From positions 1 to 27,252 of the forward strand of contig CAZUGA010000052.1 of NCBI GenBank assembly GCA_964619885.1: a stretch of DNA of 27,252 bases. The letters run 5' to 3'. Origin of the DNA: CAZUGA01 sp964619885. GTDB taxonomy: Bacteria > Pseudomonadota > Gammaproteobacteria > Methylococcales > UBA1147. The translations under genes were made by a program, and so were the position numbers. Of the stretch, positions 16,379 to 25,229 are shown one piece after another. How positions within the stretch are numbered: the stretch's first letter is position 1; the number at the start of each line of letters is the position of its first letter. The notes below the pieces were generated by a model that did not search any database, was not told where the DNA came from, and saw nothing but the letters and a program-made list of their open reading frames with translations.

Positions 16379-17506
16379 ATGTCCTCTCGCAAAAATCTGA
16401 CCTCCATAGAACTACTGAATTCGACTCAGAAACTGGGTAAAAGCAGTGAAGAAACCACTCGAACAGTTCAAAAAATAAAAGCGATCAATGCATCACTTGT
16501 CGAGATTACTCAAAAACAATACGACATCGTCAACCGCGTTTCTTCAGATGGAGAGCATATCAAAACCAAGCTTTCTGAATCGGTGAATACGGCCGACAAC
16601 TCGCTTACGTCTTTAAATAAGACGGTAAGAAACATGGAAAGCGAATTTAACCGCATTGAAGAGAGTATTCATTTATTTGATAATATTCGGGAAAGCACCC
16701 AGTCACTCAATAGCGTTGCCCGATATACAAAAATGTTAGCCCTCAATACCTCTGTATTAGGGGGCTCTTTAGGCAGCGATGGCAGCGGCATTAATCTGGT
16801 CGCAAAAGAGATGCAAGATCTGGTTCAAATTTGTGAAGACGCGTCCAAACATATTGACGAAGTTGTTTGTTCTGCGCGCGATAATGTTCAGAGCATTATT
16901 AAGATCAATCGGAAGCAGATGCAAACCAGCCTTGAAAATACCTCAGCCGTAGAACAAGCGCTAAAAATGCTTATTTCACTTGTAAAAGGTAGCGAGAAGA
17001 ATGATTTAGAACAACATGAAACCACTGTTGATGGCATCATCACCGATGTTGGAGAAATCGAGTTTCTGGCCCAGAAAGTTAGCCGAATCGCCGAAGATAC
17101 CCAATCAGAAACAGACGTACTCTATAACGAAGTTGAAGTTTCGAATCAGGCGGTTTCCGACTTGATCGGGGTGGTTACCGATACACCCATTACAAATCTT
17201 TCACCCAATCAAGCAATTGACCAGGCAGTTTGTCTTCGAATCATTGATGTGAGAAGACCGGATGAATTTAATGATCACCTGGGACATATTGAGAACGCAA
17301 AGCTTTGCACAATTAACGAAACCAGTTTCAAAAGTAAACTCAGTTCATTGAATAAAAGTTTAAATTACTTGTTTGTCTGCCGCAGTGGCGGACGTTCTTC
17401 CCGTGCCTCAAGAATCGCCCAAAGCCTGGGTTTCTCGCATATCTATAATCTAGATGGCGGCATGTTAGCCTGGAATGAATGTGAGCTTCCAGTAGTAAGA
17501 GACTAA
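16379..17506 (+). CDS. Soluble MCP-like coiled-coil protein fused to a rhodanese domain
   Basis: This 375-residue protein has no membrane segment or signal peptide. Residues 10-265 are almost entirely long alpha-helix with heptad spacing. The section 112-150, SVARYTKMLALNTSVLGG and following, closely follows the hairpin tip of methyl-accepting chemotaxis proteins (IAxQTNLLALNAAIEAAR), including the glycine-rich GSDGSGINLVAKEM that corresponds to GRGFAVVAxEV. Residues 272-372 are a rhodanese domain with RIIDVRRPDEF (287-297), the active-site loop CRSGGRS (334-340; Cys334 is the likely persulfide carrier) and YNLDGGMLAWNE (356-367). The start is ATG; the Shine-Dalgarno sequence is weak. No che genes are nearby. 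It probably senses sulfur or redox state through Cys334 and signals by its coiled coil, but CheA or CheW contact is unproven because the tip is diverged. Confidence 0.82.
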   Translation: MSSRKNLTSIELLNSTQKLGKSSEETTRTVQKIKAINASLVEITQKQYDIVNRVSSDGEHIKTKLSESVNTADNSLTSLNKTVRNMESEFNRIEESIHLFDNIRESTQSLNSVARYTKMLALNTSVLGGSLGSDGSGINLVAKEMQDLVQICEDASKHIDEVVCSARDNVQSIIKINRKQMQTSLENTSAVEQALKMLISLVKGSEKNDLEQHETTVDGIITDVGEIEFLAQKVSRIAEDTQSETDVLYNEVEVSNQAVSDLIGVVTDTPITNLSPNQAIDQAVCLRIIDVRRPDEFNDHLGHIENAKLCTINETSFKSKLSSLNKSLNYLFVCRSGGRSSRASRIAQSLGFSHIYNLDGGMLAWNECELPVVRD

Positions 17507-18601
17507 ACTCGGTCGCTATGGTGTGTAAAACGCACAGATCACCTTAGAAATCTAACAACGTCAAATCAGACGAGCTTTGGAGCATACGGGCAGCAAACCA
17601 AAACAGCCCAAAATAATAAAGGCATCGCCAACGGGCCAGTTGGTATAACACCCGTGGCAGCTGATCCGATCAGGTCTTCAGGGCCAACAGCACAGGTTCG
17701 ATTAACGATGCGGCCCGAGTAAGCCACTTAAGAAAGCGTAGCAAACGGACATGGCTCGCGATAATATCTATGTCATTCTGGCTATCCCATTGATCGGCGT
17801 TGATAAACGATAGAGTAAAATTTGTAGTAATAATAATTTGGTCGCCTGTGGGTAGGCAGTTACTATTCGTTTAGAAGACCCGAACGGGAGCTTTTCCAAC
17901 AGCACAGGTCATTTGGCTAAATTTCTCGACTTACAGGAACTCCCTGGTGCAAATAGTCCGGCTAAGATTAGATTTCATCCGCAATAAGATATTGAGATTT
18001 ACGGGTGATACCGGACAATGGATTGTGTTTTACTTTATGCATTGGGATCTTTTTTTGAAATCAAAAATCAGGGCCTAAAAAATAGTGTAATTGTCTATTT
18101 ATTTGGTACAAATTCGAGCAACTTCGAAACTCGATACTGTCTGTAGGCTGGGTATATGAAGCATATAGAGATTATTCTATGTTGTTTCAGTTGGTAATAT
18201 TGTCCGACGCAGTTGGCTAAAGCTGCCCCCGGTTGGCATTCAGTGTCACTCGAATTGAGGATCATTACTACATGCCTCTAGCTGATTGTTTGGGACAAAT
18301 TTCGAGCTAATTGACATCTAACTTAGCTGACAGTACATTTCTGTTTCGTAAAAGTCCTATCTTTTGTCTTTTTCCGCATACTGGCCGTATCGGCAGCCAA
18401 TTGTACAGATAGTCAATAAATTTCTATTTGATTGGCCTCTTTAGGTTCATAGATGTTGAAATTTCTGCAGAACCATAGGCGGAGCGCTTAGGGATCTTTA
18501 GAAACCTCTATTTATTGCGGGATTTGTCTTTACGGAGAGCATAGAATAATAGAGAGCCAGTACTGATTCGAAATGAAGTAAAAAATAAGAGGTCAAAAAC
18601 A
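17507..18601. other. 1.1-kb stretch without a recognisable gene
   Basis: No frame here starts and ends like a real gene. On the minus strand, about 17877-17670 is open for some 69 codons without a start codon and contains DIIASHVRLLRFLKWLTRAA; on the plus strand, about 17861-17987 is also open. Neither resembles a family I know, and both could be chance or remnants of decayed genes. Small inverted repeats occur (CCAAC/GTTGG near 17628-17643, TCGAG/CTCGA near 18113-18133), none with a T-run. AAGAGGT at 18586-18592 is the ribosome binding site of the desaturase gene. A non-coding RNA or relic is possible but not supported by anything specific. Confidence 0.45.
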
Positions 18602-20104
18602 ATGCAGGCTAGAATTACGAAGCCGCAAAACAAATTAGAACAATTGCAGGGTGAACTTGACGAATTGTACGTCAATGTACTCGGACAACTTGGCGAAACC
18701 GACTCACACTACATAAGACGTGTCGTAGCCATAAAAAATATACTTGAATACAGCGGTCGTCTTTTGATTTTAGGCGGTGCTGTTTTTTGGAATCCAATCG
18801 CATTGGTTATAGGCGTTTTGGGCTTATCCGCGTCGCAAATTATTGAAAGCATGGAAATCGGACATAATGTTCTGCACGGACAATATGATTTTTTAAACGA
18901 TCCTAAATTAAATTCAAAAACCTACGAGTGGGATGTTGTTGTTCCGGCGGAACAGTGGAAACATACGCATAACGTCATACACCACGATCACGCGAATATT
19001 ATTGGTAAGGATTATGATATTGGTTATGGATCCATTCGCGTCACGGATCAATTGAAATGGAATCCTACACATCTTTGGCAGTTTTTTACTGCGTTGTTTA
19101 TGGCCCTAGATTTCCAACATTTGGCGGCATTACATGATTCTAGAGCGCCTGAATTTTTGATGCCTAAGGCGTGGCGTCCACCCGCTGTTGAACCACGCCC
19201 TCCTTGGTCATATTTTTTTCAGAAAGTTTCTCAATATCGGCGCAAGGCTGCTAAGAAAGTGTTTAGGGATTACATATTTTATCCAGCATTAGCGGGGCCG
19301 TTTTTTTTATATGTGCTTTTCGCAAATCTGCTTGCCAGAGCGCTTACCAATATTTGGCAATTTTCGATCATATTCTGCGGTCATTTTATAGAGAATATTA
19401 TCTTCTTTCAGGCTAAAGATTGTATAAATGAAACGCGTGGTCAGTGGTACGTGCGGCAAATTTTGAGTACCGGAAACATCGAGGGGAGTGCGTTATTTTA
19501 CTTTATGACGGGCCACTTGAGTCACCATATCGAACACCATTTGTTCCCCGATATACCCGCCTACCGGTACCCCGAAATTAGTAAAGAGGTCAAAAAAATA
19601 TGCGCGCGCTATGATATTCCCTATCTAACCGGGCCCTTTATAGACCAATTTCTAACGGTTTGGAAACGTATTTTAAGATTTTCTTTGCCCAATGTTAAAG
19701 AAGATATAGGGCGAAGATCATTTGATATGTCGACCTTATATGAACCATTGCAAATCGCGGATGACTCTCAAAAAGATGCGGGATCGATATCTACACAGGT
19801 TCGGGAGACTGGGATTGGAAAGAATGATTTTCCGGCAAATCCAACCGATCAAGTGGATATGCTATTTTCCGAATCAAACAGGACGGTAAAAGCCAGTACC
19901 GCGAATAGCATTTTGTTTACCGCTGAATCTATTGGTTTAACGCCAAATTTTGGTTGCCGAAAGGGTGTATGTCGTACCTGTACCGTTACTAAGCGTTCAG
20001 GACGGGTGCTTGATAACAATACTGGTATTGAATCGGGGGGAGGCCGGGAACAAATAAAAATTTGTGTAAGCTCACCGTTAACCAATGTAAACTTGGAATT
20101 ATGA
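18602..20104 (+). CDS. Membrane fatty-acid desaturase fused to a [2Fe-2S] ferredoxin domain
   Basis: This is a di-iron acyl desaturase of the inner membrane carrying its own electron donor. The desaturase part (about 45-365) has the three histidine boxes: HNVLH (88-92), HTHNVIHHDH (121-130) and HLSHHIEHH (305-313) followed by LFPDIPAYRYPEI. The third box has His where front-end desaturases have Gln. Membrane segments lie near 53-78, 158-172, 225-247 and 250-270. After a linker (about 370-410), residues 415-500 form a plant-type ferredoxin with C452-x4-C457-x2-C460 and C488 in IKICVSSP. Bacterial relatives usually rely on a separate ferredoxin or reductase. ATG is preceded by AAGAGGT. No reductase gene is adjacent, so electrons must come from an unlinked NAD(P)H reductase. 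The bond position and the acyl carrier (lipid or CoA) cannot be told. Confidence 0.92.
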   Translation: MQARITKPQNKLEQLQGELDELYVNVLGQLGETDSHYIRRVVAIKNILEYSGRLLILGGAVFWNPIALVIGVLGLSASQIIESMEIGHNVLHGQYDFLNDPKLNSKTYEWDVVVPAEQWKHTHNVIHHDHANIIGKDYDIGYGSIRVTDQLKWNPTHLWQFFTALFMALDFQHLAALHDSRAPEFLMPKAWRPPAVEPRPPWSYFFQKVSQYRRKAAKKVFRDYIFYPALAGPFFLYVLFANLLARALTNIWQFSIIFCGHFIENIIFFQAKDCINETRGQWYVRQILSTGNIEGSALFYFMTGHLSHHIEHHLFPDIPAYRYPEISKEVKKICARYDIPYLTGPFIDQFLTVWKRILRFSLPNVKEDIGRRSFDMSTLYEPLQIADDSQKDAGSISTQVRETGIGKNDFPANPTDQVDMLFSESNRTVKASTANSILFTAESIGLTPNFGCRKGVCRTCTVTKRSGRVLDNNTGIESGGGREQIKICVSSPLTNVNLEL

Positions 20105-20528
20105 TCCGTTTGGGCAGCGTATAGTCTTTTCAATGGATCTATACAAACCGCAGGTTTGTTTCCTATCTGACCTTCAAGGCACGGTGTAGATTCATTCACG
20201 TAGCCTTGACGATCATCTCTTTACTGCTGATTTAAAATCTAGATTCGAAAAACTCTATTCGTTTTGCAATCTGCAATATGCTCATAGACATTATCTTTTT
20301 AATCTGAATAGCCCAGGTTAATGGATTTGATATATTGAAAGTCGGATACCAAATACGGAGTTACGACAAGAATTGAGCTTTATAGGCCACTTTTTTATAG
20401 GGTGTTTTTAAAGAATTTTCAAGGATGTTTTGCCTTTACTTAAATTGTCCGGCTTGTTACCGTGATGATATGGGTTTAGTTCGGTTTTCCCAATAGATTA
20501 GATCAATGGATAAGGAGAGTGTACAAAT
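20105..20528. other. Gap between desaturase and small exported protein genes
   Basis: These 424 bases hold no gene that I can support. Two inverted repeats follow the desaturase: ACAAACC-GCA-GGTTTGT (20143-20159), listed separately, and TCAAGGC (20174-20180) with GCCTTGA (20203-20209) around a 22-base loop. AAGGAG at 20512-20517 is the ribosome binding site of the next gene. Confidence 0.45.
20143..20159 (+). terminator. Possible terminator hairpin after the desaturase gene
   Basis: A perfect 7-bp stem, ACAAACC/GGTTTGT, with a 3-base GCA loop lies 39 bases after the desaturase stop. It is followed only by TTCCTATC, so it lacks a strong T-run and the stem is AT-rich. Its position suggests a terminator, and it may be weak. 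Confidence 0.4.
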
Positions 20529-20855
20529 ATGAACAACCTAAAAAAATGGCGTAAATCACTGCTTTTAATCGGGTTTATTTGCACGTGGTTTACTGTGTTT
20601 ATCGCCCACGCAGCTGAAGACGGTAGGTATCAGGCATTCGTATTGCAAGAAGCTGGCGGCTCTGGGGGTACGGTTACGCTGATGCCCAGTGTGTTTATCA
20701 TCGATTCCCGTGACGGTCATATGTGGATATGGGAGAAAAACATGCCGTTGCCGGGGCCGGATGGTAAAAGAGGCTTTGGTACCTTGATTACCTATCAGGG
20801 CAAAGTACGACCCGGTAGCAAAGTTGGAGAAATTATCAACCACGCGGATCGGTGA
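20529..20855 (+). CDS. Small exported protein of unknown function
   Basis: This 108-residue protein has a clear Sec signal peptide: basic NNLKKWRK (2-9), a hydrophobic core at about 11-27, and a likely cleavage after AHA near residue 28. The mature part, about 80 residues, has a run VTLMPSVFIIDSRDGHMWIWEKN, a glycine- and proline-rich loop, and no cysteine. I do not recognise a family. The pattern IIDSRDGHMWIW resembles a single beta-hairpin seen in small periplasmic proteins that show a strand-turn-strand with a Trp, but this is not an assignment. The ribosome binding site AAGGAG at 20512-20517 is strong and supports the start. A MutS-like membrane ATPase begins 65 bases later on the same strand, so the two may be co-transcribed. 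Confidence 0.75.
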   Translation: MNNLKKWRKSLLLIGFICTWFTVFIAHAAEDGRYQAFVLQEAGGSGGTVTLMPSVFIIDSRDGHMWIWEKNMPLPGPDGKRGFGTLITYQGKVRPGSKVGEIINHADR

Positions 20856-20920
20856 CATATTACCGTACGCTTTTAAATTTAAAGAATAAACAGCTTTTGA
20901 TATACGTATAAAGTTTTAGT

Positions 20921-22510
20921 ATGTATGAACCGATAATAAAAGCGGGGTCGGACAGTCCGCCAGAAATTCGATCAGCCGATGTACCGGCGGTCGGTGAGGG
21001 CGTTGTCGATGAATCGAGCTTTAAAACGCTTGAGGTCGATCGCCTATTCGACTCGGTCAATCAATCGGAAACGATAATCGGACAGGCGACCTTATACCGG
21101 TCGTTGACCCAGCCGCTGGCAGATTTGGAAAGTATCAAGCAGAAGCAATATGCTGTTCAGGAGATACAGCAAGACAAACTTATTCGAGAGCAGTTGGAAT
21201 CTTTAGTTGCTCAGGCTGCAATCGGTGAAAATAGCTTATTTAGGCTTTTATACGGTACCTTTTTGGGTTTTATGGGTAAACCGGCCCATAGTCTGGAATT
21301 TGAGGGTTATGGTTACGAGCCGTATAAACAAGGTACCCGTTTTGTATTGAATTTAGTCGCAGATGCGCGATTGATTAATCGACCGAAGAGCGATTATTTA
21401 CGCGGAATAGTTGATCAAATTACAATGTTTGCAGATTCCCGCTGGTATTCGTTGATGCATGGACCGGCGTATAAAACAGAGCGGGGGTTTTTGACCAAGC
21501 AAGAAAAGAAACCATTTACTCCGGCTTTTATCTTTAAGCCTACGTTGGTCAAGCCATTTTTTTTCATCGGACTTTTGGCATTCCTAGTGTTTCTGGTCAC
21601 ATTTGCCCCGTTATCAACGATCTCAATGTCATCTGCGGTAATTCCGCTATTCATGGTTTTATCGATTCCATTGCTCGGTGTTTATGTGCCGATGGTCGGA
21701 ACCTTTGATAGAGACAGTTGCATCTATCCATTGCGTGAAGGTTTCCGAGATTCAACAGAACTAGAATCGACACTGGAAGCATTGGGCAAATTGGACGAAT
21801 TGCTATCGTTGGTACGTTATGGTGAATGTTTTGCCGGCGGTATCGTGATGGCAAACGTTAGTGAACCAGTAGCAACGCATTCACTGTTCGTAAGCGGTGC
21901 GAAGAATCCGATTTTGGCGAAACAGGACCCGGCCTATGTCGCCAACGATGTGCAATTGGATGAGCAGCGTTTGAGTTTTATTACCGGACCAAATAGCGGT
22001 GGAAAGACCGCGATCTGTAAAACTATCGCCCAGATTCAATTATTATCCCAAATAGCATGCCCGGTTCCGGCCACTTCAGTGGAATTAACTGTTGCTGATC
22101 ATATTTTCTATCAAACACCCGAGTTTAGTTCATTGGACGATGGCGAAGGGCGCTTTGGAACCGAATTGAAGCGGACCAAACAAATATTTTTGTCGGCGAC
22201 TGCACATAGTTTAGTGATATTGGATGAGCTTTCCGAAGGGACAACCTACGAAGAAAAGCTGGAAACATCGAGTAACGTGCTCAATGGATTTTTAAAAAAA
22301 GGCAATTCTACGGTATTGATTACGCACAATCATGAGTTGGTTGACCAATTCACAAACCAAGGAATAGGGCGTCCGTTACAGGTTGAGTTTAAAAGTTACA
22401 AACCGACTTACCGTTTGATCGATGGTATTTCGCGTGTGAGTCATGCCGATAGAGTGGCTAGAAAGATTGGATTTTCCAAACAAGATATCGAAGAATATTT
22501 GAAGGAATAA
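20921..22510 (+). CDS. MutS-family ATPase with two transmembrane helices
   Basis: This 529-residue protein keeps the lever/core and ATPase parts of MutS but not the mismatch-binding and connector domains. Residues 34-95 match the MutS core start (FKTLEVDRLFDSVNQSETIIGQ, then RSLTQPLADLESI). The ATPase part (about 300-520) has Walker A TGPNSGGKTA (355-364), the MutS-type block SSLDDGEGRFGTELKR (403-418), Walker B LVILDELSEGT (431-441) and ITHNHEL (467-473). Two strongly hydrophobic helices (about 212-230 and 240-259) interrupt the core, so the protein should sit in the membrane. There is no Smr nuclease domain. Ordinary mismatch repair is therefore unlikely; membrane-associated MutS homologues are known as poorly characterised subfamilies. 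ATG is chosen without a clear ribosome binding site. The gene ends convergent with proS, 42 bases away. Confidence 0.87.
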   Translation: MYEPIIKAGSDSPPEIRSADVPAVGEGVVDESSFKTLEVDRLFDSVNQSETIIGQATLYRSLTQPLADLESIKQKQYAVQEIQQDKLIREQLESLVAQAAIGENSLFRLLYGTFLGFMGKPAHSLEFEGYGYEPYKQGTRFVLNLVADARLINRPKSDYLRGIVDQITMFADSRWYSLMHGPAYKTERGFLTKQEKKPFTPAFIFKPTLVKPFFFIGLLAFLVFLVTFAPLSTISMSSAVIPLFMVLSIPLLGVYVPMVGTFDRDSCIYPLREGFRDSTELESTLEALGKLDELLSLVRYGECFAGGIVMANVSEPVATHSLFVSGAKNPILAKQDPAYVANDVQLDEQRLSFITGPNSGGKTAICKTIAQIQLLSQIACPVPATSVELTVADHIFYQTPEFSSLDDGEGRFGTELKRTKQIFLSATAHSLVILDELSEGTTYEEKLETSSNVLNGFLKKGNSTVLITHNHELVDQFTNQGIGRPLQVEFKSYKPTYRLIDGISRVSHADRVARKIGFSKQDIEEYLKE

Positions 22511-22552
22511 AACATTCTAATTTTGGTTAACATAGCTTTAATGGTCGGTAAG

Positions 22553-24274
22553 TTAGCTTAAGTCACCATTTAATTTCTGTAGGATAAATTCTACGATACC
22601 GTCGATTGGGACATTCTGGTTATGTTGACCTTGGCGGTCCTTGTATTCTGCGGTGCCGCTATCCAGGCCTCGGTCTCCCAAAATGATCCGGTGTGGAATT
22701 CCGATAAGTTCAGCATCGGCGAACATGAAACCGGCACGGACTTTCCTGTCATCCAACAACACATCAATTCCCGCCGTTTTAAGTTCCAGGTAAATTTGGT
22801 CGATTGCACTACGTAATCGATCAGACTTGTGCATATTCATCGGCAATAATGCCACTTGAAAAGGCGCAATCGCGTCCGGCCATAGGATACCCTTCTCGTC
22901 GTGATTCTGTTCTATGGCTGCGGCAACGATCCGGGTGACGCCTATGCCATAACAACCCATTGTCATCGTACGCGAGCGTCCACGCTCATCCAATACGACG
23001 GCTTTCATCGCATCGCTGTATTTGGTACCAAGTTGGAAAATATGGCCGACCTCGATGCCGCGAGCTATAGTCAGCCGTCCATTGCCATCGGGGCTGGGAT
23101 CGCCTTCTCGAACCAAGCGAATGTCTTCGATAGATGTTGGTAGTGGCAGGTCTCGTTCCCAATTGACTCCCTGGTAATGTTGGCCGTCGCTATTGGCACC
23201 ACAAACAAAGTTGGCCATCTTCGCTGCGCTGCGATCCACGATAATTGGTATTTTTAACCCGATGGGTCCTATCGATCCCGGTTTGCACCCGGCGGCGGCT
23301 TGAATTTCATCGTCGCTGGCAAATTGCAGAGGTGATGCGACATGCTGCAATTTCTCCGCCTTGACCGAATTTAATTCATGATCACCGCGTAACAATAAAG
23401 CGCAGACCGAATCGTCAGCGCAACGGACAATCAAAGTCTTCAGGCATTGACTTGGTTCAACCGTTAAAAATTGACTGACTTCATCAATGCTATGCTGATT
23501 GGGCGTGTCGACTTTGTTCAGAGCTTGGTGTGGCTCGGATTCTGAATTATCCGTGGTAAGCGCTTCGGCCAATTCCACATTGGCGGCGAAATCGCTTTCA
23601 GTGGAAAATACGATCGCGTCTTCACCGGAATCGGCAAGTACATGGAATTCGTGCGACAGGCTGCCACCAATTGCCCCTGAATCTGCCAAAACGGCGCGAA
23701 ATTTAAGCCCCAGACGTGTAAAAATTTGGCTGTAGGCCTGATACATAGTTTCATAGCTTTGGTTTAGAGAATCGCTATCGAGATGAAACGAGTAGGCATC
23801 CTTCATGATAAATTCACGCGCCCGCATTATGCCGAAACGCGGACGAATCTCGTCGCGAAATTTGGTCTGTATCTGGTAATAAGTGACCGGTAGTTGCTTG
23901 TAACTTTTTATTTCGTTGCGTGCGAGGTCGGTAATAATTTCTTCGTGTGTAGGGCCCAGGCAAAATTCGCGTTCGTGGCGATCGGTCAGGCGAGCCAATT
24001 CGGGTCCGTACAGATCCCAACGTCCGGATTCCTTCCATAGTTCAGCGGGTTGAACGGCAGGCATCAATACTTCTAATGCGCCAGCGTGTTCCATTTCTTC
24101 ACGGATGATTCGCTCGACCTTATGTAATACGCGTAAGCCCAACGGGAGCCAGGTATAAAGTCCTGCCGCCAGTTTACGTACTAGACCGGCCCGGAGCATC
24201 AGTTTATGACTGGCGATTTCGGCGTCGGCAGGTGTTTCTTTGATCGTATTCAGAGGGAATTGGCTGGTGCGCAT
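22553..24274 (-). CDS. proS: Prolyl-tRNA synthetase, bacterial type with editing domain
   Basis: This cytosolic class II synthetase charges tRNA-Pro. At 573 residues it equals the E. coli-like ProRS. The N-terminal catalytic part begins MRTSQFPLNTIKETPADAEI. Motif 2 is TKFRDEIRPRFGIMRAREF (137-155). The INS/YbaK-like editing insertion (about 220-405) removes mischarged alanine and includes the conserved lysine-bearing QCLKTLIVR segment and the GxxGP pattern PGSIGPIGL. Motif 3 is GCYGIGVTRIVAAAIEQ (444-460). The C-terminal anticodon-binding domain runs from about 470, with DVLLDDRKVRAGFMFADAELIGIP. The start is ATG. It is transcribed opposite to its neighbours, convergent with the MutS-like gene and divergent from yceH. 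Confidence 0.97.
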   Translation of the reverse strand: MRTSQFPLNTIKETPADAEIASHKLMLRAGLVRKLAAGLYTWLPLGLRVLHKVERIIREEMEHAGALEVLMPAVQPAELWKESGRWDLYGPELARLTDRHEREFCLGPTHEEIITDLARNEIKSYKQLPVTYYQIQTKFRDEIRPRFGIMRAREFIMKDAYSFHLDSDSLNQSYETMYQAYSQIFTRLGLKFRAVLADSGAIGGSLSHEFHVLADSGEDAIVFSTESDFAANVELAEALTTDNSESEPHQALNKVDTPNQHSIDEVSQFLTVEPSQCLKTLIVRCADDSVCALLLRGDHELNSVKAEKLQHVASPLQFASDDEIQAAAGCKPGSIGPIGLKIPIIVDRSAAKMANFVCGANSDGQHYQGVNWERDLPLPTSIEDIRLVREGDPSPDGNGRLTIARGIEVGHIFQLGTKYSDAMKAVVLDERGRSRTMTMGCYGIGVTRIVAAAIEQNHDEKGILWPDAIAPFQVALLPMNMHKSDRLRSAIDQIYLELKTAGIDVLLDDRKVRAGFMFADAELIGIPHRIILGDRGLDSGTAEYKDRQGQHNQNVPIDGIVEFILQKLNGDLS

Positions 24275-24584
24275 AGATTTAAAGAATTTTTATTTGTGGA
24301 TGTAGATGAGCATGTAGAAAAGCTTCCGTATTGTTTCCATTCAAATCGTTCGGTGGGGTGACAGCTGGAAGTTTTAAGACACTACTTTATACCGGGCTGA
24401 CCGGAGTCATCGCTGTCAGACATTGTATGGAATGCGGAGTGTACACCAATTAGAAGGGTATTTCTAAACCGAATATATGGATTGCACGCCGCGTTATTTT
24501 TGCGATAACGGAAACGCCCCTAACCTAACCCACGGGGCAGATACTGATGGTATAATCTTACACCCGAAAAACGCCACAATATTG
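24275..24584. other. Divergent region between proS and yceH
   Basis: About 310 bases separate the two start codons. A plus-strand frame open from 24477 would extend YceH by 36 residues, but it contains the extended -10 promoter at 24548-24556 and does not match the family, so I treat it as untranslated. I could not identify the proS promoter. No RNA gene or leader structure such as a T-box was recognised. Confidence 0.45.
24548..24556 (+). promoter_or_regulatory. Extended -10 promoter of yceH
   Basis: TGGTATAAT is a perfect extended -10 element (TG, one base, TATAAT at 24551-24556). No good -35 is present, as is usual for this class. Transcription would begin near 24563, 22 bases before the yceH ATG at 24585, which supports that start. 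Confidence 0.5.
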
Positions 24585-25229
24585 ATGGAACAAACAGAAC
24601 AAATTAGTTCGGATTCGAACCCAATAACCTTATTAACTGCGGAACAAGCTCGTGTATTGGGTGCATTGATGGAAAAACAACTGGCTACCCCTAAATATTA
24701 TCCGCTGACGCCCAACGCATTAACCGCAGCGTGTAATCAAAAGAGTAGCCGTGAACCAGTGATGATACTTAGCGAGGGTGAAGTACGCCATGAGGCGAAT
24801 GTATTGGCACAAAAAGGTATCGTTAGGGTCGAATCTGGAGAGCGAACATACAAGGTATTCCACTTGGCTAAGCGGTATTTCGATCTAGATGACGCTGAAT
24901 TATCGGTGTTGACAGTTTTGTTGTTGAGGAAGCCACAAACCGTTAACGACATATTTAGGCGGACAAGCAGAATGTATGCTTTTGATCAGATTGCCGATGT
25001 TAGCTGTGTGTTGGAGCGGTTGATCGAACGCGAATCTGCACTGGCGGTTTTAATACCTTCGAGCCCGGGACAACGAGAGCAACGCTATTTTCATACCTTA
25101 TTCGGGAAGTTAGATTTAGAATCAATGGCAAAGGAATCAGCCACTCAAAGTAAGACAAACCGAATAGATGAATTGGAACAACGGGTGGCTGCCTTGGAAA
25201 AACAAATTGAAAATTTATTGATCAAGTAG
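24585..25229 (+). CDS. yceH: YceH family protein (DUF480/UPF0502)
   Basis: This 214-residue cytosolic protein is of the YceH family, built from two winged-helix domains. Clear family sequence starts at LLTAEQARVLGALMEKQLATP, followed by YYPLTPNALTAACNQKSSREPV and the second winged helix with LSVLTVLLLRKPQTVNDI. A C-terminal coiled coil (about 185-212) ends RVAALEKQIENLL, which suggests dimerisation. Molecular function is not established for the family; the winged helices suggest DNA or protein binding. The start is the ATG at 24585 rather than 24477, because conserved sequence begins soon after it and a promoter lies upstream. It is followed by GGCAAT/ATTGCC (25230-25235 and 25246-25251), a small stem without a T-run. 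Confidence 0.92.
   Translation: MEQTEQISSDSNPITLLTAEQARVLGALMEKQLATPKYYPLTPNALTAACNQKSSREPVMILSEGEVRHEANVLAQKGIVRVESGERTYKVFHLAKRYFDLDDAELSVLTVLLLRKPQTVNDIFRRTSRMYAFDQIADVSCVLERLIERESALAVLIPSSPGQREQRYFHTLFGKLDLESMAKESATQSKTNRIDELEQRVAALEKQIENLLIK

Noticed and set aside
16180..16407. 75-codon minus-strand frame overlapping the start of the MCP-like/rhodanese gene
   Set aside because: It overlaps the strong plus-strand gene start head-on and resembles no family; most likely a chance frame.
24477..24584. N-terminal extension of YceH by 36 residues
   Set aside because: The extension does not match the family and contains an extended -10 promoter; the ATG at 24585 gives the usual protein.
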